Shown here: positions 1 through 18,100 of the stretch, one piece after another
Layout of the letters: every line of letters starts with the position of its first letter
Position numbering within the stretch: position 1 is the first letter of the stretch
Source: Hirudinaria manillensis
Taxonomy: Eukaryota; Annelida; Clitellata; Hirudinida; Hirudinidae
NCBI GenBank assembly: GCA_034509925.1
Contig: CM067528.1
Coordinates: 9,278,501-9,342,500 of the forward strand
Direction: 5' to 3'
DNA: 64,000 nucleotides
Translations under genes and position numbers: made by a program
The notes under the pieces: generated by a model
The model's input: the letters and a program-made list of their open reading frames with translations, nothing else
The model's database searches: none
Told to the model about the DNA's origin: nothing

Positions 1-1421
1 GTGTTTCCCTTCGGACCATCTCTAATTTATTTCTTTTGCTTATTTTTAAAAATAAATTACTAAATAATAAACAACCCATCTTGACAATCACCTTGTTCCT
101 ATGCCCTGACCATTTGTACCGATCAGAGCCAAAAGAGAACGAAACCCGTCCGCAGTGAAGCACTGAAAAATCATTAAAAAAAAGATTAATGATATTAAAT
201 ATTAATGAAATTTAAATTAAATTTCACCAGACGTACCTCTTTCAGAGACTCTTCGTAAACAACTTCCGTCAGCATGCCTCTGCATATCTCGATGAGATCC
301 TATAAAAATGGCAGAAGGCATTTTATGTAATCGGACGTGTTGCCGAGAGTACGGTCGTAGTCTGTCAAATCACCTGAAAATTTTGGCCAAGAAGTTTGTG
401 AGTGATGTTGTCCTCTTCGTTTTTCACTGCATGGCAGAATGTATTGAGTCTCTTCAGCAGTGCTGCCCTCTCTTGTTCTGAAGGTGCCTGAAGGACAAAG
501 ATATTCCTCTCAAATCACAGAGCTGTTTACATGGTTTCTATGGTTTTAAACTGAACTATCATTGTTGTTTTTAAACCGATTACCTGCTTGATTGTTGCAA
601 ACAATCTCACGATGAGCATAATGTTGAAGGTCTCAGGCGGATAATGCATCTGCCTGCAATTCCAGAGAGGCTTTTGTTTATTTTAAATATATACTTTTGA
701 CAAATTATTTATAATATGGATATGATGCAATAATTATATCATCATCAATTTTGCATTGTCTCTTAATAATATTGGCCAGAAAAACTGATTCTCTAACTTC
801 CAGGTGTCTATAAGTCTTGCAATCGGATGGGAAGGATCACCGCCAGTACACAAGATCCTGTGGTAGATACTAACGGCCTCCTCAAAACATTCCTTGCTAC
901 AGAAAAGTGCCTATAATAACAAACCCATTCACCATGATCAATTTAAGCGTGATAATTTGGAATAAAGGATTTTATTTACGTCACAAGTCGGACAGGTGAC
1001 ATGCTTTTCAGGAGTTACTTCACACAAATCCATGCGTGGGAGAATGGTATCCGTTCGTTGAGACAGTCTCCTGCACATTTCCTGTGCATTTTCAAGAGAC
1101 TTCAAACAATGGTGGCAGGCCTTGTACTTGCATGATTCGTTCCAAGCAAACTGAACGCTAACGAGTGGCTTCTCTACAAAAATTTCCTCGCCATCCTTTA
1201 TGGGCCTAGTGGCAAAGAGACCTCTACCCTTTTAAAATGAATGGTCGCTTTTATATTTGTGTTAAAGAGTCATTATGAGATCACATGCTGAGGAAACCTA
1301 ACATAAAAAATTAAATATTAATATACACATGACAAGAATCTGAAATCCCACGTGGAAATTAAACAAAAACTATGCAGACCTTTTTAGAACTGCTCTCTCG
1401 TATCTCATAACAGCACGCCAT
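1..1421 (-). CDS. SMYD5: SMYD5 (SET and MYND-type zinc finger methyltransferase), 5' part
   Basis: Lysine methyltransferase of the SMYD5 type, whose SET domain is interrupted by a zinc-binding segment. Exons read on the minus strand: 1421-1380 (start ATG), 1228-980, 910-798, 653-584, 487-374, 299-237, and a partial last one from 21 to the left edge. All junctions agree in phase. Visible: the SET start KGRGLFATRPIKDGEEIFVE, a Cys-rich segment (ACHHC, CPTC, FCSKEC) that replaces a classical MYND, and the family motif MHYPPET near residue 135. The N-terminus is short (14 codons in exon 1) and ends in SSSKKG, matching the SSAKG preceding GLFAT in vertebrates. The catalytic C-terminal SET half and acidic tail lie outside the window. 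The piece at 1-21 (starting R-W) is the least certain exon. Confidence 0.88.
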
Positions 1422-2726
1422 GCTAATTTGACGCGAAAATAAAAACGAAAGCACAAACAAACTATAATTTCGCCCGGCTTATGTAAGCAAAAAATTAAAC
1501 AAATTTTTAAAGAATTTTCCCAACGATGTTTTGAAAATAATTACAAAATGAAAACTAATAAAATATATCTAGTTGACAACAAAAAATAATGAAACATGAA
1601 GGAACTTCTTTGAAAAATATATTTAAGATAACTACTAAATCGCAAACCAGCAAATTATGACAATGTCCACTCAGCTATTCAATAGTATATTTTTAAAGTT
1701 AAAAAAAAAACAAAACGTTTGACCCCAAAAATTTTTAAAATTAGTGTTATATCTGCAGATATAAAAAATATCCATAAAACGTTCACAAGTCACCCTCCGT
1801 CCCACATTATCTGCTTTTGGCCTGAAGCCTCTTATGAAATTTATGCTATGTCTTTATGTTAGCCCACGAGTCCCATTTACTAATTAAAATATCATTTGTT
1901 CACCGACTGGTGAGTTAATCAACCCCGTGATGGCTATAATGGCATCCCCGGCTCGTAGCCTCTTAACTGAATTCAACCAGTTGACAAACGCTTACTATTT
2001 TGTCATCCTCCGACTTCTCTGGCCGACAACGTAGACAAACCTTATTTTCTCTGATGAATCTAATCCATGCCAGAGATAATAATTGATGGGTTTCCAAACT
2101 AACCTGGGTATGATTTCCTTTTAAAACAGGATGCAACAGAAATATACAAAATATATAATAAACATCTATGCAATACGGTAAACCTCTGGAACCGTTCAAC
2201 TCTGATGCTCTCGAGAATGGCACGACGTCATCGCGACCCAATCATTTCAAAACTCGTGCAGGAACGAGTACCTTAATGTAGAATTTATTTCTTCAAGCTT
2301 ATTATCTTGCTTATGAAAACTCTAATAGAGGCGTGCGAAGCTTCCTCCTTCATGCACAAACATTTTGAGCCAATACAACCAACGGTCTTTCCAATGCATG
2401 AAAAATTATGCTGCATCGATATCCGCATTCGGATCCGTTCTTGGATTCCAGAGGGGGGCATCCGAGGGCAGAGTTCAAAAGGTCGTTCAAAAATCAGGCA
2501 GAGTTGACTCGCAACCCCGCCATTCCATGAGAAATCGAGTAAAAGTGAGGGAAACGGAAAAGGGAATCACTCAGTAAAATCCAGCAAGTTCCAGAAGTGG
2601 AGTCACGGAGTGTCCAGCTGTGCGATGCGTGCAAGCTCATTAAAGAATATATATATATATATATATAAATATAAAGCACTTTATGAGGAGAAAACTACAA
2701 AAGACTTTGTCGTTGCGATTGTCCAG
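1422..2726. other. Intergenic: SMYD5 upstream region and S6K 3' flank
   Basis: This holds the 5' flank of SMYD5 (AT-rich, 1422-1900) and the 3' flank of S6K, both on the minus strand. Open frames here (for example around 1963-2507) show no recognisable domain, and a short TA run at 2647-2667 disrupts several of them. I see no gene. Confidence 0.6.
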
Positions 2727-8107
<5,381 letters not shown>

Positions 8108-9654
8108 CTTTAGCACCATCCAGCCATACAAGCCGAAAAACTCGATTTAACTGATCGGATCCACCTCGATCCACCATCCAATTCCAGGGTACTCCCGTAA
8201 AACTCACGACCGCTGGCGACTTACTTGCAGAGCCGGCGACCACCGAACGCCGAAATTTGTCGGTACCTTAATATAACAATTGATCGCGAATTTTCAAATA
8301 TAATTAATTATTAGATGGAATTTATTTTATTTATTAAAATGTTCCTTAACGAAATTACGTTTGTTTGTCAAAAGTTGGTACTGCTGAGTAACCTTGACTC
8401 TGACCCAGCTATCATCATTAGAGTGATTATTGCAGAATAACAACATAACATCCCTGCAAAGAAACTAGGCCACAAATATCATTATTGGTTCATTAACCTC
8501 CCTTAATTCCAACTCACACAGACTTTTATTTTTGAATTTAACGTGAGGAACTGATGCAGTAAGTGTACCATGTTTGGCTCCTGTTGTGTTCGTATGAATT
8601 TCTGGTTAAAAATCTTGTTTTACAAGAACAAAATGGTAGGCAGATCCATCTATAAGCTGAATGCCTTTTGTAATAAGTGCAACATATTAATTATCACGGT
8701 GCTTCTCAGGAATTTGAAATGATCTGACATCATCTCCCTCACCTCCCCCACATCGGCCGAATATCAGACATTTACAATGGAACTTCTAGCTTATGATCTT
8801 TTAATTCCCCTTATGAGTAGCTTAAATAAGTTTGAAAGAACTGCTGCCCGATTCCAAAAATATAATGAGTCTTGCTTTTGGCAGATTTATTCGCCAGAAA
8901 AAATAACCCATTCGTACATTCCTCTGACAAAAATTTCAATAGGTTTTTAGCCGTTTTAGAATGCGATTAAATTGTTTCATTTAAAAATCAGTCAATATAT
9001 ATATATTTATAGTTAAACATTAATGCAGTTGTAAAATTCTTAAAATTTTTGATCACTTTATCACGTGACGTGCTGGTTGATGCGCGTGCGTAAATCTCTT
9101 GTTTTTTTGTGGCCGGGGGTTTTGTGCGACTGTATTTCAGAATTGGTTTGTAATCATCTCCAATATTTTTGTGTAAGTTTCAGGAAAAGGTTTTAAGTGA
9201 TAATGTCTGGAACGCAAAAAAGTTTTTGAGCGATATTATGCGCCAGATATTCTGAGAAAGTTCCCGACTTCTACAAGTAGTTGTGCAATTTATTACTTGT
9301 TTATGAGCAACTTGAAATGTGTTTTAGTGCATAATAAGCGATGGTCTACATTTGCTGGTGATAACACGAACTGACCAATGGCGCAGAAACAACCGTTATC
9401 ACAAAAGCACAGAATTCTCTCGAAACATCAGCCTGATAACATCCCAGTCCTGCTTCGATCAAAACATAATTTTACTGGATCACAGTGGGCCGAAACTTAA
9501 ACAAACGCAGCACAAACAAAACAAAAACGCTTTTTTGCTTCCTCTAAGTCAAACCGACTGCTTAAATGAATTAGAATTGAAGTAAAATCTGAGTTCGTCT
9601 GATTGAAGATGATTTAAATTTTATTAAAGCTGGGATTTAGTCAAAACACTTGCA
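8108..9654. promoter_or_regulatory. Divergent intergenic region between S6K and importin alpha
   Basis: A 1.55-kb region between the start codons of S6K (minus) and importin alpha (plus). It must contain both promoters and any 5' UTR exons. The first about 170 bp next to S6K is GC-richer than the rest. I see no obvious TATA box at a fixed distance. The short frame at 9352-9585 has no similarity I recognise and is probably leader or non-coding sequence. Confidence 0.5.
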
Positions 9655-12600
9655 ATGGAGGACACAGATAGCACTGCTTCGAACAACAGATTGAAAGCCT
9701 ACAAATACAAAGGCAGAGACACAGAGCTGATGAGGAGGGGCCGTGAAGAGGAAGGTGTCCAGTTGAGGAAACAGAAAAAAGACCAATTGGTTAGTCATCT
9801 TTTCTAGGAATCAGTTGGCCGACTAATTGTTTTCATTTGCCGCTTTTTATTTGTCATGGAAGCATTTTATTAAAATCCTTTTATGCATTTAAGTTGATAC
9901 ATTTCAATTCTTTTAACAGATTTTCAAAAAGAGAAATGTAGACGGTTTACCTGATGAGTCCGCACCGTCGCAAGAGTCTTTGGTCTCTTCAAACTCAACA
10001 GTTAGTAGACTTTGTATTAACCATAAAGTTAGGATGGAGGTCTCGGGATCAAAACACGTTATTTCTGACTTCCTTAAGCAGCTCATAGCTTAATAAAGTT
10101 TAGATGTTTTTCTAACGTGACGTACATAATTCATGCAGTTTGAATATGCATTTCCACGAGTTAGGCAGACTTTTTTTTTCTTGATGTCGAGTTTGATAAT
10201 GTCTCCATGTTACGTTTGCACCCGCCATTATTTTGTCTCCAGAATGTGATCACAGAGGAAATGCTCCGAGCCCTGTTCAGTGACGACATGGACCAGCAGT
10301 TGGATGCCACGCAAAAGTTCAGGAGGCTCCTCTCGAAAGGTTTGAATTCTTATTTCACGATTCTCCTCCTCCTCTGTTTCACTTCCATGATGTCAAGTTG
10401 TCTCTCCAATTCAGAGCCGAATCCCCCGATAGATGCCGTCATCAACACTGGAATCGTTCCGCGTTTTGTCCAACTGTTACAGAATCACACGTACAGTGCC
10501 CTGCAGGTAAATGCCACTGCTTCTGAATATCCTTTTGAACTCTTTGGCCAATTCTCATTTCAGATGAAAGTGAAAGTCTGCATGCTTATTTCTACGGATT
10601 TGTTTATCAGTTATTTAATGGATATTATAATTATCATCATTGCATTGAATATTGCTTGTTGAGGATCGATTACATTATAATATTATAATTATATTATAAT
10701 AAATTTCATTACCTTATTAATTATGCATTGATGCTCAGTTTCTTGGGAATTCTTATCTCAAGAATATCTCCTTTCGCATACTTAGAAATCACTTTTTTTG
10801 CAGTTTGAAGCCGCCTGGGCCCTGACAAATATAGCATCTGGAAATTCGTACCAGACCCGAGCCGTCATCGAGTGCGGTGCGGTTCCGGTTTTCATCCAGC
10901 TACTGAGCTCTCCACAAGAGGATGTTCAAGAACAGGTTGCTGGCAGAAATAAATGCCATATTATTAGAATTATCATTAACATAAACGATGATGTTATGAA
11001 TGCTTAGGTTAATCGCCACAGTCAACAACAACAATATTATTATTATTATCGATATTGTATGTTATTATTGTTATTATCGATGTTGTATACAAATGATATT
11101 GTAAAATGATTCTCCCAACAGGCAGTGTGGGCTCTCGGAAATGTGGCAGGCGACAGTCCCGAATGTCGCGATTATGTGATCAACGAAGGGATCCTTGTCC
11201 ATCTTCTCCAGTCAGAATCCATGCCTATTTTGATTTTGGTCACTTTTCAAGGACGTTTGTGCCAGCTTGACAAGTTTTTTTTTAAATTACAGATTATTAG
11301 GCAAATCGACGAAAATGTCCATGATGCGCAACGCGGTCTGGTGTCTTTCCAACCTTTGCCGGGGAAAGAACCCGCCTCCCGACTTTTCCAAGGTGATGTC
11401 GTTTGAATCGACGTCTAAGTCTCATGTCGTCTGGACCTTCCTTTTACTAATCGCGGGAGTTTAATCAGGTTTCTGCAGCCCTGCCCCTCCTTGCTCGCCT
11501 CTTATTCAATCCAGACCACGACGTTCTGGCAGACGCCTGCTGGGCTCTCTCTTATCTGTCCGACGGACCCAACGAAAAGATCCAAGTCGTCATCGAATCT
11601 GGAGTCGTCAGGAGACTTGTGGAACTGCTGTCGTGAGTTTCCTTCCTTTCTTTTTGCTATCTGCGTTGTGGGAACGCAAGTTGTCACTCTATAGAATTGG
11701 ATTTATTCTAGAATTTCCTCTTAATTGAAAGTTAATTAAAGTTTGTAGCAGTTATTTAAAATGACAGAATGATATTTATTCCTAAAATTCAATCATATTT
11801 GACATTTGTTTTGTCAACAGGCACACACTGCAGAGTGTGGTCAGTGCAGCTTTGAGGGCTGTTGGTAATATAGTTACAGGGGACGACATGCAGACCCAAG
11901 TGGTTCTCAATTGTTCGGTCCTTCCCTCCCTTGTCCAGCTCCTGGGAAGTCCCAAGGAGAGCATCAGGAAAGAAGTCTGCTGGACGATTTCCAACATCAC
12001 TGCCGGAAACAGGAATCAGATCCAGGTTACTCAAATTTGAACAATTGAACTGATTTGAGAGTTCACTGTTTGCAAAAATCAGAAACCTCGTCTTAGCTCG
12101 TGAACGTCGCAACTGATTTTTGCCTGGTTTGGTTGCCATGACGCTCTTCATTCACTCGAGAAGCTCAAAGTATAATTGATCGCTCGATTAATACCATTAA
12201 TATAATATTAATTAATTGGGTCGTTAATACCTCTTATGATTGCTTACAATGACCCAGGCTGTCATCGAAGCCAATGTATTTCCGCTACTCATCGACATCA
12301 TGGGAAAGGCTGAATTCAAAACGAGGAAGGAGGCGGCCTGGGCCATCACCAATGCCGCCTCTGGCGGAACCTCCGAACAGATCAGGTACCTGGTGAACCT
12401 GGGTTGCATACCACCTCTGTGCAATCTCCTTACAGTCATGGATTCTAAGATTGTGCAGGTGCGTCGTTCGTTTGTCATATTATAATTAGCTCGATAAGCG
12501 GTCACATCCTTAAGTCCTTACTTAGGTCACATCCTTAAGTCCTTACTTAGGTCACATCCTTAAGTCCTTACTTAGGTCACATCCTTAAGAACGATGACTC

Positions 12601-13342
12601 ATCTAAAGCTTGGTTAATGGTCGTCTAATTAATTATTTAAAGTCTAAAGTAAATCATTGGCAAATCCTTCTTTCCAACAGCTTGCACTGAATGGCATCGA
12701 ACACATCCTGAGAGCTGGAGAATCGGACGCCAAAATGCACGGCACAACCAACCTGTACTCCGTTCTTGTCGAAGAATGCTACGGTGAGGAATTTCTTGAA
12801 CAACTTTGCAAGCTGGAGTCAATTTCATGATACTCTAAGCATTGGGATTGAGCTGAGGATGTCTTAATATCATTCATGGGTCGATGATGATGACAAATGA
12901 ATTACATAGCACCGCAACCATAAGCATGAGCGTCAGAGGCACTTGATGTTTATAGCAATTACAATTGAGTTAAGATTACCTTAATATCATCTCCGAGGAT
13001 GTTATCAAGTCACGGCAATTAAGTAATAGACGATAATAGCAACAAAAAGGTTTGTTTACTCTTAATCTTAATCACCGATCTATTCACGTCTCCGACTCAG
13101 GCCTCGACAAGATAGAATTCCTACAGAATCACGAGAATCAGGACATTTATCAGAAAGCCTTCGACATCATCGAGCGTTACTTCGGCTCCGAAGAGGAAGA
13201 CCCGAGCCTGGCCCCGACCTCCGACCTGGGCGTCGAGTTCAACTTCCGGAATCCTCAGTCGGACGAGGTCGGGGACTCTGCCGCCTCCGACGGCAACGCT
13301 TTCGATGCTTCCGGCCCGAAGAATGCCCAGTTCAATTTCTAA
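9655..13342 (+). CDS. KPNA6: Importin subunit alpha, KPNA1/5/6 clade, complete
   Basis: Adaptor that binds nuclear localisation signals and docks to importin beta. Exons: 9655-9789, 9920-10000, 10243-10339, 10415-10506, 10804-10935, 11122-11210, 11293-11392, 11469-11632, 11821-12025, 12258-12458, 12681-12783, 13101-13342. All agree in phase, giving 546 residues, close to the family length. Residues about 10-55 form the importin-beta-binding domain ([20 protein letters not shown]). Ten armadillo repeats follow, with the NLS-groove signatures [68 protein letters not shown] and [12 protein letters not shown]. The [11 protein letters not shown] block and acidic C-terminus place it with KPNA1/5/6 rather than KPNA2 or KPNA3/4. 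The start has an in-frame IBB directly behind it. Confidence 0.96.
12505..12590. repeat. 25-bp tandem repeat, about 3.4 copies, importin alpha intron
   Basis: The unit CACATCCTTAAGTCCTTACTTAGGT (given in two parts: CACATCCTTAAGTCC + TTACTTAGGT) is repeated three times with a partial fourth copy. It lies 47 bp downstream of the donor after the exon ending at 12458. Each unit contains short self-complementary parts (CTTAAG; CCTTACTTAGG is nearly so). Confidence 0.9.
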
Positions 13343-15108
13343 GAAAGAAAGAAATAAAGAAAGAGAAATATCTGCATCTCGAGCTTATTCATGTATATAC
13401 ACGTATCGTCTGGTTGCCATTCGTTAAGAAAAGTTGCAGAGGTTCGACGGAGGAGCTGCAAAGGGGGCGGATCGATGTAAGACTTAAACCTCATTGGCTC
13501 GATTTGGCAGTGCAAGTAATTATTAGTTCAGATCTTTTTCCCTCTATAATAATAGTAATAATAATAACAATAATTATTTGCAAAGATTTTGTTCCCTTAT
13601 TTCCTGCTTGTTGACGTCTTTTACCAGCAGTGATAACAAATTTTTGCCAACGTTTCATTAAGTTTCAAGTGTGTTTAAATGATATAAACAAACTTCGACC
13701 TGGCCCGACCCTAAAGGTAGTAGACTTTGTACAGCTTGCTTCGAGATGGCATATCTTTGACAATCTGATTTTGGCATCCCTGCAATCCTCGACCGGGCAT
13801 CTTTTCCTCCGATTCGAGCCGAGACGACCGGGACGAGGGGCCCCGAACTCGGACGGACTCTTTGATTCGCTGCCCTGCTCTCCCCTCTCGAGGAGTTAAC
13901 TTGTTACGATTCTTACTTGTCTGTGAACGATCGCTGCTGGGAACGAGACGACTAGTTCTTTGATTTCGTTTCTGGCGGCATCATTTTCGTTTGAAATTTG
14001 TCGTTGTCTAAGTTTTGCTTTTTACAAAAAAAATTTGAGCTTTTTGATTTTATAAGCATAAAGGTATTTATTTGGCCCCCTATCCCTCCAATAAAACTTT
14101 GAATATTTTAGTGTTGATGGTCAAATTGCATTTGAGTCGTTTGTACATTTGATGGTTTGTTTGCACAATTGTATTAGAAAGTGGATTATAATTGGTTACC
14201 TAATTGAGTTTTTTCTCACTGAGGAGGATAACTAATTAACTTGGTAACTATGCGAATACATTTGGCAGTTTGAAGTGATTTGTGATTTAATTGGAGCGCT
14301 GCTGGCCGAGGTTGTTGTTTTATCTTGTTGAGGACTTGTACCTGTTTGTTACTAGGGGATGGGTTAGAATATTTTATGGAAGTGATTTGTACCAGTGATT
14401 TATTGGCTGGACTATGCGGGAGAAGTGGTTCGTGCTGACGCGAAGTGGAGATCGTGGTCGAAGTCATTCAAGAAAAACGTAACTTTAAAGTTGGTAGAAC
14501 ACAATTTGAAGGTTGTTTTATATTTTAGTTTAAGCGCTTGGGGTTGCGCAAATTTATGGAGCGAGGTGCCAAATCCGAAGGGAGTGACAGAATTAAGTAG
14601 CAAACCTCACTATATTTTAATTATCGGAATTTATGATTATAATAAAAAGGCACTTTGTTGGTACTCTTAATGGGATTGTAAATTACGTTTTATAAAGTGC
14701 CGTAGATAATCCTCAGCGCCTCAACAAAACTGGTCGGCCTGGAATCATTGTATTTCGTAATCTTATTTCGGTCTGTCTGTCTTCAACCATCAACTTACGA
14801 GCTGCTAAATATTAATGCGAGCTGAGCTGGCAGCCAGTTGTCCGTCAAAGGTACCTAGACACCCCACTCACCCCTAGCTCGTGTGTGTGTTATTTACGCT
14901 GGCATGTTGTTGTGTTTTTCTTCAGTGTATGCTTCGTTACAAAGTCATTTACAGCCGACGAAATAAAACAATATCCGTCAGAAAGCGATTCTAACTGGAT
15001 CTTAGACTCGTTCCTAGAGAAAAAGCGGCAAGTCTTTCAGCGGATCAAACATCATCTGAATTAGTATTTATTTTCTGTTAGCAAACTTATTGTTAGAGGA
15101 TTGAGTAA
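13343..15108. other. Importin alpha 3' UTR and RAF upstream region
   Basis: The 3' UTR of importin alpha runs probably to just beyond the AATAAA at 14090-14095; a second AATAAA at 13353 is only 11 bp after the stop. The remainder is the upstream/5' UTR region of the RAF gene. The frames in this stretch (for example 13414-13899 and 14395-14670) have no recognisable domain. Confidence 0.55.
14090..14095 (+). terminator. Candidate poly(A) signal of importin alpha
   Basis: AATAAA 748 bp after the stop codon, followed about 20-45 bp later by T- and GT-rich sequence (ATTTTAGTGTTGATGG). A candidate by position only. Confidence 0.45.
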
Positions 15109-18100
15109 ATGGCAGCGGTCGAAAGGACTGGATCGAGAAGTTTTCAAGGTTTCATGTCTCGCCCTACCTCAACTGGAGATGAAGACGATCTGGATAGTGT
15201 AGTTCAGACGTCGGACGTGTTTCCAGATTCCATCAGAGCCGAGGTATTTGAAGAATTATTTAAAACGACTTTACATATTGTCGTATTTAACAGTTAATAA
15301 AGTGCATTTGGACTGTAGGATTTGTTGAAAAGATGGCCTTAAATGGTCCATATGCTTAAACTGATCATTTGCTTAATAAGATATTTTTCATGATTTTGTG
15401 TGGAAATTGTGCCATAAATGTTTGTGGATCTGGTGAGTTTGTGTGATTTGAGATATATACTGCATGAAATATAGCCACCAGTATTTCTGCCAGTAATAAG
15501 TGTTTTAGGTTGTAAGTTGTTGTGCAACAATGGTAGACATTAGAATTTTTTGTTCATATTTTTTTAATTTAATTCACTTCTGAGATGCCAAAAGCCCAGC
15601 TATAAACCAAAATGGCAATTTTGAGCATGAAACTGTTTGGAGAAAGCTATTTTAAAACTAAAATTGCCTGAGAGTTTTTTTAATGATTATCTGTGAATAT
15701 CAGGGAATATGATGCATTTTTAACAATGAATGTCATCATTCCAGATTGGTTAACATCTTACTTTATTATTATTATCTGGTTTGTTTACTTACTAAGATTA
15801 AGTGAACGCCAGTGTATAAGAAAGGCTTTGAATGAGTCCTCAATTCTTTAGCTGTCTTAAAAAAAGATGTTTTTAATAAACAGAATTATTTTGTCATGAT
15901 TTTTATGGAATTTATTCAGAATTATTTTCAAAATAAGAGCCAAGTGTTCAGAGTTCTAAGTAAGAAAATAAGTAGCAGTTTTCATCTGATAACTTTCAGA
16001 TAGTTTTTCAGAAATGGGTTGTGTATTTTCCTTGTCCTAAATGAAATAACAAAGCTTATAAATTCTACCAAAACTCTTCCATGTTTGTTGACATTTTTAC
16101 CGCAAAAAATAATAATAATGACATTGTTCTCAAACTTTAAAGTTAGTTTTCCTAACCTCTTTATTTGCATGTGATTGTAACGGTTCCCATTGCAAGCAAT
16201 TATCTCTCCAATTTTCAACAAATCATTAAATTTTTCATTGATTATGAGTGAGGAATTGCACGGATTTTACAGCTTTTGAGCATCGAAAATGTAATCCGAC
16301 TGACGAAAGAAAAACTGGAAGATTTGAATGCCATGTTTGGAAGCAAGAGGCATCCACCCTCCATGTACCTGCAAGTGAGTACCTGCCTGGTTGTCTTGAT
16401 TGACACTATAGCTTTCCAGAGATTTGTGATCTGATTTGGTGCTTATGTGGTTCATTGCAATTTATATACTATAATGCCGGAAAGCAATATTCCCTATGTT
16501 AGTCTGGCTTGCGTTTTGTAATAATGGGGCATGAATCGGGTTTTACTTAAATATTGAGGATTAATTTAAATTTTTCAAATAATACATTATTAAATGTTGT
16601 TTTATTGTAAAATGAACTTGTTGAATCATCTCAAACGTTATTTGACATTGGCCTTTCATATTTTCTCTGGTATATTCATTGCATTCTTGGAAAAAAACGT
16701 TTCAACTTTCATTCTCGATGCCAGGAATACGAAACCCTGACGAACAAGATCCATCGACTGCAGGAAAGAGAGCAGCAACTCCAGGAGAAGCTCAGCTTCT
16801 TGGACGAAGAGTCCGGACAGGCCGAGGCGGACTACCAGTTCGGGGGAGGGGATTGGGCCGCCGTGCCTTCCGCGTCGTCGTCTGCGACGTCGGCTGCCGG
16901 GACTTGCCAGGCCGGATACGTCAAGAATGTCGACATGCAGTCCGAGCCCTTGAGAAATGCCATCAAGGCTTATCTTCCTAACAAGCAGATCTCCACGGTA
17001 GGTGCCACCTGTCGTGTATCGTTTTACGTATCGTAGGTATCCGTGGGTAGCGAGTCGGTACTTTCGGGAAAATATTTGTTTGGTTTCTGTTTCTTCATTT
17101 GAAATCATTGAGGTTGGTTGCTGAGATTGCAGGTTGCAATCAGATTTGCTTGTTGACATCGCTCAGACCTGTGCCTAATTGTTCTCAGCTCACACCTAAT
17201 AGAATGCATGAGTCACCCACCTTTAGTCCGTGTTCTGTCGACTTTTGCCATTTGAAAGCTTTCAAGCTGCAACTCCTCTGAGTAGCAGAAGCTCCAACTG
17301 TCACTGATGTGGATTTGTCATCGTCATCATCATCATCATCATCATCATCATTGTCTTGGAGTGTCTTTGATTAATTCAACTGCGCAGTCATAGACAACGG
17401 AGCCATGCCTGGAGATCGTTCAGTAGAAGGGCGTTCCTTATTCCCACGAAACACCTAAAAACCTGGTGACCTATGAACTCTTTTAGTTGGCTTCGAAGCC
17501 TGTTTTCAGGTGGTTCCAATCGTGGAATATGCCAGAAGTACTGGGGTGATGGTAGCACAGCCAGAAGAATTAAAGCTTAGCAAAGTGATTTGAAAGCTAT
17601 AAAAACAAAGATGATCTTCAGACGTATTCTCGAAATTTGAAATTTATTCAGTGTGATGGGGGAATGCTTTTAAATCAATTGCCCGTCTTTTCAAAGTTTG
17701 AGTCGAGCAATTGCCGCCTCTGAGAGCGGACGGAGCTTCGAGAGTTTTTCTGACCAATTTGAATAATCATTGAAATAAAAACTTATTCAAAATGGAAAAG
17801 AAATGGACTGGGCTTTTCTTTGGCTTCCTGCTAGAGACGATCTATTAAGAAGTTTTTCAGGAGTCAGCAGATAGAATCTAGTAGCTGACACAACATGAAA
17901 CAGCAACAATAACTGAATAAGAGAAAATAATCATTGATGCCTTCAGTTTCTGCTAGTCTGGTTTAACTCACCAACCATCAACAACCACCGCCAGCCGGCT
18001 TAGGGATGTGCCCGAGGAGCTATGACCTCCTCGTCACTAGTCCATTCCTTGGCGACCTTCCGAGAGGGGTCGCCATTGGCAACGAAAAGGAACGCCTTTT

